From an uncultured Lachnospiraceae bacterium (GTDB lineage: Bacteria; Bacillota; Clostridia; Lachnospirales; Lachnospiraceae): a stretch of 43,775 bases of DNA. The stretch lies in assembly GCA_910579805.1 (NCBI GenBank), contig CAJTWM010000033.1, positions 1 through 43,775 on the forward strand, written 5' to 3'. Both the position numbers and the translations under genes were made by a program. Shown here one piece after another: positions 15,339 through 23,853 of the stretch (the first letter of the stretch is position 1; each line of letters begins with the position of its first letter). A model generated the notes under the pieces. That model saw only the letters and a program-made list of their open reading frames with translations. It searched no databases and was not told where the DNA came from.

Positions 15339-17228
15339 ATGAGAGAGAAAAAACGAGTAGAAAATCCGATGAAGGTTTTATTCAGGGTGATCGGATATAT
15401 GACGGCAAATTATAAATTTTCTTTTTTGGTAGTGGTAGTCTGCATTATTGCGGCGGCGGTTTCCAATCTGATCGGGATCACCTTTATGCAGACTTTGATC
15501 GATGATTATATCCTGCCGATGGCACAGACCGGAAACGGAGATTTTTCGTTACTGGCAGAAGCGCTGATCAGAATGGCGGGCATCTTTTCTGTCGGGATCG
15601 TATGTTCTTATGCTTACAACCGGATTATGGTAAATGTAGGACAGGGAACGCTGAAGCGGCTTAGGGACGATTTGTTTGTCCATATGGAGAGGCTGCCGAT
15701 CAAATATTTTGATACGAACGCCCATGGGGATATTATGTCAGTATATACGAACGATGTGGATACGCTCAGACAGCTTATCAGTATGAGCATTCCCCAAACA
15801 ATCAGTTCCTGCGTCAGCGTGGTCAGTGTTTTTGTGGGAATGATCACGACGAATATCCCGTTAACGGTACTTTCCCTGTGCATGATAGGAGTGATGCTCT
15901 TTACCATGTCAAAAATAGGCGGGAAATCAGGGATGTATTTCGGACGCCAGCAAAAGGATCTGGGTGCGGTAAACGGTTTTATCGAAGAAATGATAGGCGG
16001 GCAGAAAGTCATTAAAGTATTCTGCCACGAAGAGAAGAGTATAGAAGAGTTTAAAAAGCTGAACAATGAGCTTCGTATCAGTGCGGACAATGCCAACAAA
16101 TATGCCAATATTATGATGCCTATCAATGCCAATATCGGTAATATCAGTTATGTGCTGTGCGCGATTGCAGGCGCGCTTTTGGCGATAAATCATGTGGGAA
16201 CGCTTACTTTGGGAGGACTGGTCGCTTTCATGACTTTAAATAAGAGCTTTACCCAGCCCATTACGCAGGTCAGCCAGCAATTGAATTCCATTGTGATGGC
16301 CATGGCGGGAGCGGAGAGGGTATTTGCCCTGATGGATGCTGAAACAGAGGTAGACAACGGTTATGTGGAGCTTGTAAACGCAAAAGAACTGCCTGACGGT
16401 ACTTTGGAAGAGACGAAGGAGCGTACCGGTATTTGGGCATGGAAACATCCCCATCAGGCGGAAGGTACGATAACTTATACGAAGCTGCAGGGAGACGTAG
16501 TCTTTGACGACGTGGATTTCGGATACAATGAAGACAAGATTGTGCTGCACGGAGTTAAGCTATTCGCCACGCCGGGACAAAAGATCGCCTTTGTCGGCAG
16601 TACCGGCGCGGGAAAGACTACGATCACCAATCTGATCAATCGTTTTTATGATATACAGGACGGGAAGATACGGTATGACGGCATCAATATCAATAAGATC
16701 AAGAAAGACGACCTGCGCCATTCTCTTGGCATGGTATTACAGGATACCCATTTGTTTACGGGAACGGTTATGGATAATATACGGTACGGCAGGCTGGACG
16801 CTACGGATGAGGAGTGTATCGCGGCTGCGAAACTGGCGAACGCCCACGGATTTATCAAGCGTCTGCCGGACGGTTATCAGACCGTGCTTACCGGAGACGG
16901 CAGTAATTTAAGTCAGGGGCAGAGACAGCTTTTATCGATTGCAAGGGCGGCTGTTGCAGATCCGCCGGTATTGATTTTGGATGAGGCCACATCTTCCATT
17001 GATACAAGGACGGAAAGCCTTGTACAACAGGGAATGGATCGCCTGATGAACGGAAGGACTACTTTCGTGATTGCCCACAGGCTTTCTACGATCCGTAACG
17101 CGGATTGTATCATGGTTTTGGAACAGGGAAGGATCATTGAAAGAGGAAACCATGAACAGTTGATCTCAGAACAGGGAAGGTATTACCAGCTATATACCGG
17201 AAAGGCCGGGAAAGCGGGTAACGCCTGA
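15339..17228 (+). CDS. ABC exporter half, catalytic-site subunit (permease plus ATPase)
   Basis: A 629-residue half-transporter with an N-terminal cytoplasmic lead, six membrane helices (about 25-330) and an ATPase domain (370-620). Between the membrane and ATPase domains it has an insertion of about 40 residues (near 350-385). Walker A is GSTGAGKT and Walker B is LILDEATSS with catalytic Glu549; the signature is LSQGQ (524-528) rather than LSGGQ. It therefore complements the upstream subunit, and together they give one canonical and one degenerate ATP site. AGCGGAGG precedes the ATG by 7 nt. The two genes form an operon ended by a strong terminator. Confidence 0.93.
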   Translation: MREKKRVENPMKVLFRVIGYMTANYKFSFLVVVVCIIAAAVSNLIGITFMQTLIDDYILPMAQTGNGDFSLLAEALIRMAGIFSVGIVCSYAYNRIMVNVGQGTLKRLRDDLFVHMERLPIKYFDTNAHGDIMSVYTNDVDTLRQLISMSIPQTISSCVSVVSVFVGMITTNIPLTVLSLCMIGVMLFTMSKIGGKSGMYFGRQQKDLGAVNGFIEEMIGGQKVIKVFCHEEKSIEEFKKLNNELRISADNANKYANIMMPINANIGNISYVLCAIAGALLAINHVGTLTLGGLVAFMTLNKSFTQPITQVSQQLNSIVMAMAGAERVFALMDAETEVDNGYVELVNAKELPDGTLEETKERTGIWAWKHPHQAEGTITYTKLQGDVVFDDVDFGYNEDKIVLHGVKLFATPGQKIAFVGSTGAGKTTITNLINRFYDIQDGKIRYDGININKIKKDDLRHSLGMVLQDTHLFTGTVMDNIRYGRLDATDEECIAAAKLANAHGFIKRLPDGYQTVLTGDGSNLSQGQRQLLSIARAAVADPPVLILDEATSSIDTRTESLVQQGMDRLMNGRTTFVIAHRLSTIRNADCIMVLEQGRIIERGNHEQLISEQGRYYQLYTGKAGKAGNA

Positions 17229-17236
17229 AAACAGAG

Positions 17237-17298
17237 TAAAAAACGTTTCCCGTAAACGAAGCCGACAGGGCTTTTGTTTAGGGGAAACGTTTTTTTAT
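17237..17298. terminator. Bidirectional terminator after the ABC operon
   Basis: AAAAACGTTTCCC (from 17239) pairs with GGGAAACGTTTTT (from 17282), with an inner helix around AAGCC/GGGCTT. A T-run follows on the plus strand and an A-run precedes it, so it can also terminate the convergent chemoreceptor-like gene on the minus strand. Confidence 0.85.
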
Positions 17299-17346
17299 AA
17301 GCAGGAAACTTTCGCTGACGGAGTTTTTTTGAACCGGTAAGAAGCA

Positions 17347-18969
17347 TCATAATTTAAACTTACGCATATGTTCCGCCAGCGTAAAAGCAGAAGCAGATAC
17401 GACGTCCGCACATTGGGAAACTTTACCGCCTTCCTGAGACAGACGCAAAGACGCTTCGGCCAGCAGGGTAGTAGAAGCCAGTACTTCCTCCGCGCTGGCG
17501 GATTGCTCTTCCGAAAGATCTGCAAGACTTGCGGAAACGTCCGTCACCGTATGGATCTTTGTCAGCATGTTGTCAAAGGCGGCGCCTAATTCTGCCAGTT
17601 TAGCCGAAAGTTCTTCAGGGACGGAGGAGGCTACCTCTAAGAAAATCTCTTCCGCGCGGCTGCCGATCTCGGCCGTGTCATTTATGATCTCCAAAAGGTA
17701 CGCTGCGTTTTCCGCAAGTTCGCAGACCGTAGTGGTGATCTGTTCCATTGTGATCTGCATATCTCCGGAAGAATCCGTCTGTGCCGAAGCCGTTTCATGG
17801 AGCGCTTGGGAAACCGATTTACTGGTGTCGGACTGTTCGCTGAGCTGATCCGAGATATCGCGGATATCACCAATCACTTCTCTCATGATTTCCACAAATT
17901 CTTCCAATGCGGCGCTCATCACGGAAATTTCATCGTTTCCTGAAGTATGTATCTGTACGGTCAGGTCTCCGTCCGTAATATCGCTGATAATGCCTGTGAG
18001 CGTTTTGATCGGAGCGATCATTTTATAGATCAGGAACCGGAGCAGCAGGGCGGCGGCCAAAATTACGGCTAAACTTAAGAAAAAATAAAACCACTGCAGT
18101 TGGGAGAGGGCGTTTAGCACCGCAGACTGCGGAATACAGGAAACGACGGCCCAGCTTGTATTTTTGACCGGTCTCATGGCAAGCATATATGTCTCTTTGC
18201 CGTTTTGTACGTCAGCGGTAGAATAATCCGCGGAAAGGGGCAGCATCTGATTTACCGAATCCATAATGGGATCGCCGGATAATTCCGTTAAAGAGACGCC
18301 GACGATAGAAGCGTCTTTATGCGCCAATACGGCGAGGGAATCCATGTCGATGAGAAAGCAGTACCCTTCTTTTAAAAAACGGATATTGGAGATCTCTTGC
18401 GAAAGAGTGTCCAACTGTACGTCTGCGGCAATAACGGCATTTATGTTATTTTCGGAGGACAAGAGGGCGGTAGCGCTTATCACATATTTGAAAGTACTTT
18501 TGTCGATGTAAGGTTGTCCGAACGTGAAAGTTTCATGGGACAGCCCTTCCTGATACCAGCTTTGGGCGGATACCTGATACCCTTCCTCCGGCTGCCAGCC
18601 GGAAGGGTCGATCCATGTATTTGCACTGTCACCGATATAAACGCCCATCGGGATTTCAGGCTGTATGTCCAAAGTGGTGGTAAGATATTCCATTTTATTT
18701 TCATCGGAGGGAAAGGAAACGGTGTGCATAGTATCCAAAACCCGGTCTAAAGAGGCAAGGGTACTCTCTACGAAAGTTTCGATGGTATTCACATTGGAAT
18801 CCGTCGCCTCTTTTAGCGTCTGGCCGGCGCTGGCTAACAGGGCGGCTTTGGTAGTAATGTAGTTTACGGTCGCAATAATGGCAATCCCTACGGTAATAAG
18901 CGGTATGATGGTCATGACCAGCTTAAAGGCAATGCCCGTCGTCCTCCGGTTATGATATGTATGAGCCAT
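17347..18969 (-). CDS. Methyl-accepting chemotaxis-like protein lacking the signalling tip
   Basis: A 540-residue receptor-like protein with TM1 (about 16-37), an extracellular dCache-type sensor (40-285; QSWYQEGLS and FGQPYIDKSTFKYVIS fit small-ligand Cache motifs), TM2 (about 292-314), HAMP (315-367) and a helical cytoplasmic region to the end. The helical region keeps chemoreceptor-like flanks (SEEQSASAEEVLAS, AEHMRKFKL). The highly conserved hairpin tip that binds CheA/CheW (normally NLLALNAAIEAARAGE and GFAVVA) is absent: that position reads EIFLEVASSVPEELSAKLAELG. It may have lost coupling to CheA or signal differently. GGAGG lies 10 nt upstream of the ATG. Confidence 0.85.
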   Translation of the reverse strand: MAHTYHNRRTTGIAFKLVMTIIPLITVGIAIIATVNYITTKAALLASAGQTLKEATDSNVNTIETFVESTLASLDRVLDTMHTVSFPSDENKMEYLTTTLDIQPEIPMGVYIGDSANTWIDPSGWQPEEGYQVSAQSWYQEGLSHETFTFGQPYIDKSTFKYVISATALLSSENNINAVIAADVQLDTLSQEISNIRFLKEGYCFLIDMDSLAVLAHKDASIVGVSLTELSGDPIMDSVNQMLPLSADYSTADVQNGKETYMLAMRPVKNTSWAVVSCIPQSAVLNALSQLQWFYFFLSLAVILAAALLLRFLIYKMIAPIKTLTGIISDITDGDLTVQIHTSGNDEISVMSAALEEFVEIMREVIGDIRDISDQLSEQSDTSKSVSQALHETASAQTDSSGDMQITMEQITTTVCELAENAAYLLEIINDTAEIGSRAEEIFLEVASSVPEELSAKLAELGAAFDNMLTKIHTVTDVSASLADLSEEQSASAEEVLASTTLLAEASLRLSQEGGKVSQCADVVSASAFTLAEHMRKFKL

Positions 18970-19012
18970 AGTAATTGATCCTCCGTTTTATTCCTCAGTA
19001 TTTAATAAGTAA

Positions 19013-19041
19013 AAAGTATCATAAATTGTAGATATTTTCAA
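19013..19041 (-). promoter_or_regulatory. Promoter of the chemoreceptor-like gene
   Basis: On the minus strand, TTGAAA (19036-19041), a 17-bp spacer, then TACTTT (19013-19018), about 45 bp before the start codon at 18969. Confidence 0.5.
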
Positions 19042-19164
19042 GGAATTGAGATAAAATTAATATAAAAGGCGTGTATTGTTCACACAAATCGGAAGGGTCC
19101 AAACGGACGGAAAGTGTGAAAGTTTGGTTGGTATATGCGCGGAAACGCGCAGAGGGATATAAAT

Positions 19165-20313
19165 ATGGCGATAAGGAAACGGTATCTGGTAATAGGGGGA
19201 CTTTGGATTTTTATCATATCGGTCAATATTCTGGCATGGAACAGTACGTCGTTTTGCGACTGGTACATCCGCCATATTTTTCCTATATGGGTGGAAAGCT
19301 ACGGAAGGCTGACGGGAATGTTTTCCTTTTCCGTAGGGGAGATCATGCTTCTTATTTTCGCGGTGTTGATCGGGATACTTTTGATCGTGGGGGCCGTATC
19401 GGCAGCGTGCAGGATAGCGTACCGTATACGGAGAAAGAAAAGGCTCCTTCCGGCGGGACTGCGGTATTACGGATTCGGCATGCTTGTGCTTTTTACTTGT
19501 GTGGGGATCATTATGACTTTTAATTGTTTTATTTTGTTCCATGGCAGCACATTTTCCGAAAAGTATATGGAAAAGGCGGCGGATAAGCAATATTTGCTGA
19601 GTGAATTGGAGGAGCTTAGGAACGTGGTTGCGAGCGAGTGCAACCGGCTTGCCAAGATGGTAGACAGGGACGAGTACGGTAATGTGGTCTATGATGGAGA
19701 CATGAAGGCGCAGGCGATCAAGGAGATGAAGCGTTTGGGAGAGAGGTATCCCCAGCTTGCCGGATTTTATCCGCAGCCGAAAGGATTTTATTTTTCCGGT
19801 TTTTTCAGCCAGCAGAAGATGATGGGCTATTATTTCCCGTTTTCAATGGAGGCAAACTACAATACAAAGATGTACATTACCAATACGCCGGTAACGCTCT
19901 GCCATGAGCTGGCTCATCTGAAAGGATTTATTTATGAAGACGAGGCAAATTTCATCGGCTATCTGGCCTGTGTGGGTTCCGAGGATATTTTTTTTCAATA
20001 CAGCGGATACTTAAGTGTATTATATTATCTGGACAATGATTATTATGAGGCGATTGAGGAAAACCGGGCGGTCTATGAGCAACAAGTACCTATTTCCAGG
20101 CAAGTGAGAAAAGACAAGGTGTTCCTTACGCCGGAGGCATGGGCAAAGGTGGAAGAAAAGGCCGTTATCAGTACAAAGACGGTCAGTAAAGCCTCCAATG
20201 CGTTTGTGGAGGCAAACCTAAATTTAAACGGGATTGCCGACGGTATGGTAAGTTACAGCAGAGTGGTAGAACTTTTGCTGGAGTATTATGATTCTGGGAG
20301 TGAAGAAAAGTAA
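19165..20313 (+). CDS. DUF3810 membrane protein with HExxH zinc-protease motif
   Basis: A 382-residue protein with three hydrophobic segments at the N-terminus (about 7-25, 57-80 and 102-125) and a soluble domain carrying HELAH (H247, E248, H251) followed by EDEANFIGYLAC. That is the metallopeptidase-like core of DUF3810, in which the downstream Glu is the likely third zinc ligand. The domain probably lies outside the membrane. Substrate unknown. The start at 19165 follows AGAGGGATAT; an in-frame ATG at 19135 lacks a ribosome site. Its stop codon abuts the ATG of the Mbeg1-like gene, so the two are translationally coupled. Confidence 0.85.
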   Translation: MAIRKRYLVIGGLWIFIISVNILAWNSTSFCDWYIRHIFPIWVESYGRLTGMFSFSVGEIMLLIFAVLIGILLIVGAVSAACRIAYRIRRKKRLLPAGLRYYGFGMLVLFTCVGIIMTFNCFILFHGSTFSEKYMEKAADKQYLLSELEELRNVVASECNRLAKMVDRDEYGNVVYDGDMKAQAIKEMKRLGERYPQLAGFYPQPKGFYFSGFFSQQKMMGYYFPFSMEANYNTKMYITNTPVTLCHELAHLKGFIYEDEANFIGYLACVGSEDIFFQYSGYLSVLYYLDNDYYEAIEENRAVYEQQVPISRQVRKDKVFLTPEAWAKVEEKAVISTKTVSKASNAFVEANLNLNGIADGMVSYSRVVELLLEYYDSGSEEK

Positions 20314-21552
20314 ATGGAAACCATAATCGACTATCTAAAAAAATACGGCGATGTATCCCTGATTCGCAAACCTTTTAACGATGTGGACAGTTTGGTCTTA
20401 AGCCAGTTATCTTACTTAAAGTTTGACGGACTGGTGGCTTCTGTTTCGCAGAACGAACCATATTTGTCTGTAAGGGAATTGGAACGGATAAAAGAAAAAG
20501 GAAATTTATTTGCGGACGAAAGGTTTGCAAAAGACAATAGAGAATTGTTCGAAGGGGTCTTATCGGGGCAGAGGTTCGGTACGGTAAAGCTGAATTATTA
20601 TGTGAATGAGATAGATCCTGAAAAAGAGACGCAGTTTTCGGCAGTGACCTTTGCTTTGGAGGACGGCAGTTACTATGTGGCGTTCAGAGGGACGGACGAA
20701 ACCATCGTAGGGTGGAAAGAAGACTTCAATCTGGCCTTTTCCAAGCCGGCGCAGGGACAATTGAGCAGTGTGGAATATTTAAATTTTGTGGGGAAGAAGA
20801 TCGAAGGCGTTTTTTCCGTAGGAGGCCATTCCAAAGGCGGCAATCTTGCGGTCTATGCCGCCATGAACTGCAGGGAAAAGATCCGGGACAGGATCGGAAA
20901 GATCTACAGTCATGACGGGCCGGGCTTCAGGCCCGAGGTAATGAAAGCGGAGCGCTACGAGAAGATTGCGGACAGGATCGTTAAGATCATTCCGCATTCT
21001 TCCATGATCGGAATGCTTCTGGAAAGCCACGAGAATTATAAGGTCATTGAGAGCAAGACTTTCGGGCTTATGCAGCACAATCCCTATACATGGCGGGTAA
21101 AGGACGATCACTTTATGTATGTGGACGATATTTATTCCGGACGTAAATTTGTGGATCACACGATCAACGAATGGATATTGTCTTTGACGGAGGATCAGAT
21201 CCATGCATTTATCGACGTACTGTTTACGGTACTGGAGGCTTCCGATACCGATAACCTGATAGATTTTACGGCGGACCTGAAAAAGAGCATGAGCGGCGTA
21301 GTCTCGGCCATTAAAGAGATCGACGAGGACTCTAAAAGGGTGATGGGAGATATTATCCGGGCTTTGTTTGAAATGGCCTCGGAAAGAGTAAAGCAAAAGA
21401 TCCAGTGCCGCACCGAGGAGGGGCTTTTGAAGCTGTCGGAAATGGCCGAGGAGAATAAAGCCAGACTGCAGGAAAAATCCGGAGAAAATAGGAAAGCGCT
21501 TCGGGAAAGGAAGGGACAGCGGGTTAAAAAAGCAGGGAGAAAAAGTAAGTAA
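20314..21552 (+). CDS. Mbeg1-like alpha/beta-hydrolase (DUF2974)
   Basis: The 412-residue protein has an N-terminal region typical of Mbeg1-like/DUF2974 proteins (DVDSLVLSQLSYLKFDG), then AFRGTDETIVGWKEDFN and the nucleophile elbow GGHSKGGNLA with Ser173. SHDGPGF and DDHFMYVDD supply the expected Asp/His region. The tail (about 345-412) is strongly basic and charged (KEGLL..., RKALRERKGQRVKKAGRKSK in part) and may bind nucleic acid or membranes. It is a predicted cytosolic lipase/esterase-type hydrolase of unknown substrate. It starts immediately after the DUF3810 stop. Its last 29 bp overlap the end of the convergent amidotransferase gene. Confidence 0.85.
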   Translation: METIIDYLKKYGDVSLIRKPFNDVDSLVLSQLSYLKFDGLVASVSQNEPYLSVRELERIKEKGNLFADERFAKDNRELFEGVLSGQRFGTVKLNYYVNEIDPEKETQFSAVTFALEDGSYYVAFRGTDETIVGWKEDFNLAFSKPAQGQLSSVEYLNFVGKKIEGVFSVGGHSKGGNLAVYAAMNCREKIRDRIGKIYSHDGPGFRPEVMKAERYEKIADRIVKIIPHSSMIGMLLESHENYKVIESKTFGLMQHNPYTWRVKDDHFMYVDDIYSGRKFVDHTINEWILSLTEDQIHAFIDVLFTVLEASDTDNLIDFTADLKKSMSGVVSAIKEIDEDSKRVMGDIIRALFEMASERVKQKIQCRTEEGLLKLSEMAEENKARLQEKSGENRKALRERKGQRVKKAGRKSK

Positions 21553-22198
21553 AGGCAAGACGTCCGGTTTTTTGCAGTTTTCGGTCTGCTGACAGCAGCA
21601 TTCTTTCAGGATGCCATTGAAAAGCCAAAATGGGGAGGGATTCGTGGCAGACGGCTTCCGTGATCCCGTCTTCCGCTTTTTGAAAAGGGTACAGTTGCCT
21701 GCCGTCTTTCCGGATACCCTGATGGTGCGCGCTGTTCACCATTCCGTTTTCGGGGAAGGATTCTTTCGGAAAAGGAAAGCCGGTCAAAACAGAAGCGAGA
21801 GGATAGCTGCGTATCATGTGAAGGGAGTCGTCCCCGTTTTCCCGCACCGGATGAAGGGAAGGAAGGGGAAGGTCCTGAATCAGTTTTGCTCCGAAATAAA
21901 GTTCGGTCAGTTGGAATCCTTTGCAGATGCCTAAGACCGGTTTTTTACTTTTTACAAAAAGATCCAAAGCCTGAAACTGTTGGATATCCAGCTCCCTGTC
22001 GATATTTTTAGAACCTTTGTCAGGCTCTCCGAGAAGTTGGGGATCGATATCTCCGCCTCCGGGAAGAAGGAGCGCGTCAAACTTGGATAGATTTCCCGTA
22101 GACAGGGTTACTTCATATTCCACCGGAAACAGATCCAGCGCTTTCTGATAGTTCAGGGTCTGTTTTTCACGTCCTACGATGGCAATGCGTTTGGTCAT
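21524..22198 (-). CDS. Class I glutamine amidotransferase-like hydrolase (peptidase C26 family)
   Basis: A 224-residue protein. LLLPGGGDIDPQLLGE and LGICKGFQ place the nucleophile at Cys92, with H196 and E198 in QWHPER, so the Cys-His-Glu triad is complete. This matches gamma-glutamyl-gamma-aminobutyrate hydrolase (PuuD-like) and related peptidase C26 proteins, which hydrolyse gamma-glutamyl bonds in the cytosol. It is shorter than PuuD (about 250). No polyamine genes are adjacent, so the substrate is open. The gene end overlaps the convergent hydrolase gene. CAGGAAATT precedes the ATG. Confidence 0.85.
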   Translation of the reverse strand: MTKRIAIVGREKQTLNYQKALDLFPVEYEVTLSTGNLSKFDALLLPGGGDIDPQLLGEPDKGSKNIDRELDIQQFQALDLFVKSKKPVLGICKGFQLTELYFGAKLIQDLPLPSLHPVRENGDDSLHMIRSYPLASVLTGFPFPKESFPENGMVNSAHHQGIRKDGRQLYPFQKAEDGITEAVCHESLPILAFQWHPERMLLSADRKLQKTGRLAFTYFFSLLF

Positions 22199-22295
22199 AA
22201 TAATTTCCTGTTCCTGTCAAGCCTTGTCAGGCATGAACATCATTTTTATCCTTTTATTCTATGCGGGGAGAAAGGGAAATGATACAAAAAAATAT

Positions 22296-22324
22296 TTTAT
22301 TAACGCCGCGTTGTATGATATAAT
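22296..22324 (+). promoter_or_regulatory. Promoter of the EAL-domain gene
   Basis: A consensus TATAAT (22319-22324) follows a weak -35 TTTATT (22296-22301) at a 17-bp spacing, about 30 bp before the start codon. Confidence 0.55.
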
Positions 22325-22354
22325 CGTAAAAAAGACACAGGGGCGGAGGCGTAT

Positions 22355-23638
22355 ATGCAAGAGGATAAACTGACAAAGCTTTTATATTTCGATAATTTCA
22401 AAAAAGAAGCGGATAAGATCATTACGACGGAAAAAGCCGATTACATTCTCATATCGATGAATATCAGTAATTTCAGGTACATAAACGACGTTTACGGATA
22501 TGAAGCGGGAGACGAATTGTTAAAACAGCTTGCGGAATACTTTTATTTTAACAATCCGAACGCCAGACTGGGCTCCAGAATGCATGCCGACCGTTTTGTG
22601 ATCCTGACCGCCGGAAACGAATCTACCGAAGAAAAGCTGTTTCATCGTTTTTTTGAAAAGCATGCGGAATTTTCAAAAAGGATGGAAAGTAAATATCCCT
22701 TGGCTAAGATCCATGTAAACGCCGGAGCCTGCCGCATCGACGGGGACTTCCGGTCCGTATCGGAGATCATCGATAAAGCGGAGCTTGCAAGAAAAAGCAT
22801 TGTAGACAGCTATGTGGAAAATATAGCTTTTTACAGTGAGGCGATTGCCGAAAAAGCGGACCGGGAGCGCAGGGTGATCCCCATGTTTGAACAGGCGATG
22901 AAGGACGAGCGGGTTTTGATCTATCTGCAGCCCAAGTTTACGATCAATACCCAGCAGCTTGCAGGGGCGGAGGCGCTTGTGAGGATCAAGGATACGGAGG
23001 GAGAAGTAGTACCGCCCGCCGCGTTTATCCCTACGCTGGAAAAGAGGGGACTGATCTCGGATCTGGACAGTTATGTAGTGGAGCAGGTATATGCTTTGGT
23101 GAGATCGTGGATAGACAGAGGGATAGAACCAGTGCCGGTCAGTGTGAATCTGTCCAGACTGGATCTTATGTATGAGATGAAATGGGAAGAAACCTTAAAA
23201 AGTCTGGAAAAATATCAGGTACCAAAGCAATATATCGAATATGAAGTGACGGAAACGGTTTTTTTGGAAGATATGGAATATATTACGGCAAAGCTGGGAA
23301 GTATCCAGAAAATGGGATATAAGGTGAGCATGGATGATTTCGGTTCCGGATATAGTTCCCTGAATACGGTAGGAGTGCTTCCCGTAGATATTATAAAGTT
23401 TGACAGGAGTTTTGTGCAAAACAGTATCAATACGGGCAAGGGGATCCAGATCATGTCCGGTATCATAGATATTTTTAAACGGATAGGTCTGGAAGTCATT
23501 TGTGAAGGCGTGGAGACAAAAGAGGAGGAAAATATGGTAGCTTCCTGCGGCTGTAATCTGGTGCAGGGATACCTGCATGACAAGCCGCTGCCGTTACAGG
23601 AATTTGAAGAAAAATATATGGTCGGAAGAAAGGCATAG
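22355..23638 (+). CDS. Degenerate GGDEF plus EAL domain protein, likely c-di-GMP phosphodiesterase
   Basis: The 427-residue cytosolic protein has a GGDEF fold (about 5-165) in which the GGDEF motif reads HADRF (77-81), so it should not make c-di-GMP. The EAL domain (about 180-420) keeps all key motifs: EALVR (E206), SVNLS, YEVTE, DDFGSGYSSL, KFDRSF, EGVET and QGYLHDKP. Hydrolysis of c-di-GMP to pGpG is therefore the likely reaction. The degenerate GGDEF half may bind GTP and regulate, as in other such tandem proteins. There is no sensor domain or membrane segment. GGCGGAGG lies 5 nt before the ATG. Confidence 0.93.
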   Translation: MQEDKLTKLLYFDNFKKEADKIITTEKADYILISMNISNFRYINDVYGYEAGDELLKQLAEYFYFNNPNARLGSRMHADRFVILTAGNESTEEKLFHRFFEKHAEFSKRMESKYPLAKIHVNAGACRIDGDFRSVSEIIDKAELARKSIVDSYVENIAFYSEAIAEKADRERRVIPMFEQAMKDERVLIYLQPKFTINTQQLAGAEALVRIKDTEGEVVPPAAFIPTLEKRGLISDLDSYVVEQVYALVRSWIDRGIEPVPVSVNLSRLDLMYEMKWEETLKSLEKYQVPKQYIEYEVTETVFLEDMEYITAKLGSIQKMGYKVSMDDFGSGYSSLNTVGVLPVDIIKFDRSFVQNSINTGKGIQIMSGIIDIFKRIGLEVICEGVETKEEENMVASCGCNLVQGYLHDKPLPLQEFEEKYMVGRKA

Positions 23639-23709
23639 CAGCGCTTCAGTTTTCAGCCGTCTGGCAGGAAACGACTGCGGATCAAAGATACTGACGAAGA
23701 ATATTGTGT

Positions 23710-23735
23710 CTGAATATGGTCAATATAATATTCAG
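23710..23735 (+). promoter_or_regulatory. Operator-like dyad over a TATAAT box upstream of the aldolase gene
   Basis: CTGAATAT (23710-23717) and ATATTCAG (23728-23735) form a perfect dyad with a 10-nt centre, overlapping TATAAT (23724-23729). The -35 match is poor (ATATTG at 17 bp). The arrangement suggests a repressor site at the promoter of the KDG pathway genes; the regulator is not identified. The 23639-23853 spacer shows no gene. Confidence 0.5.
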
Positions 23736-23853
23736 TGAAATAGTATTGGACCCGGCTATACTGCCGCTTATATTTGGGAAAGCAGACTTCATAAATCGCA
23801 AGCGGAGTAAACTATGTAATCAGGCGCAGGCAGCGCAGAAAAGAGGTGCAGTC

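Noticed and set aside
20779..21558. Long minus-strand open frame (259 codons) opposite the Mbeg1-like gene
   Set aside because: Its composition is that of a shadow frame; the plus-strand frame has the GHSKG motif and a coupled start, and the minus frame has no ribosome site or recognisable domain.
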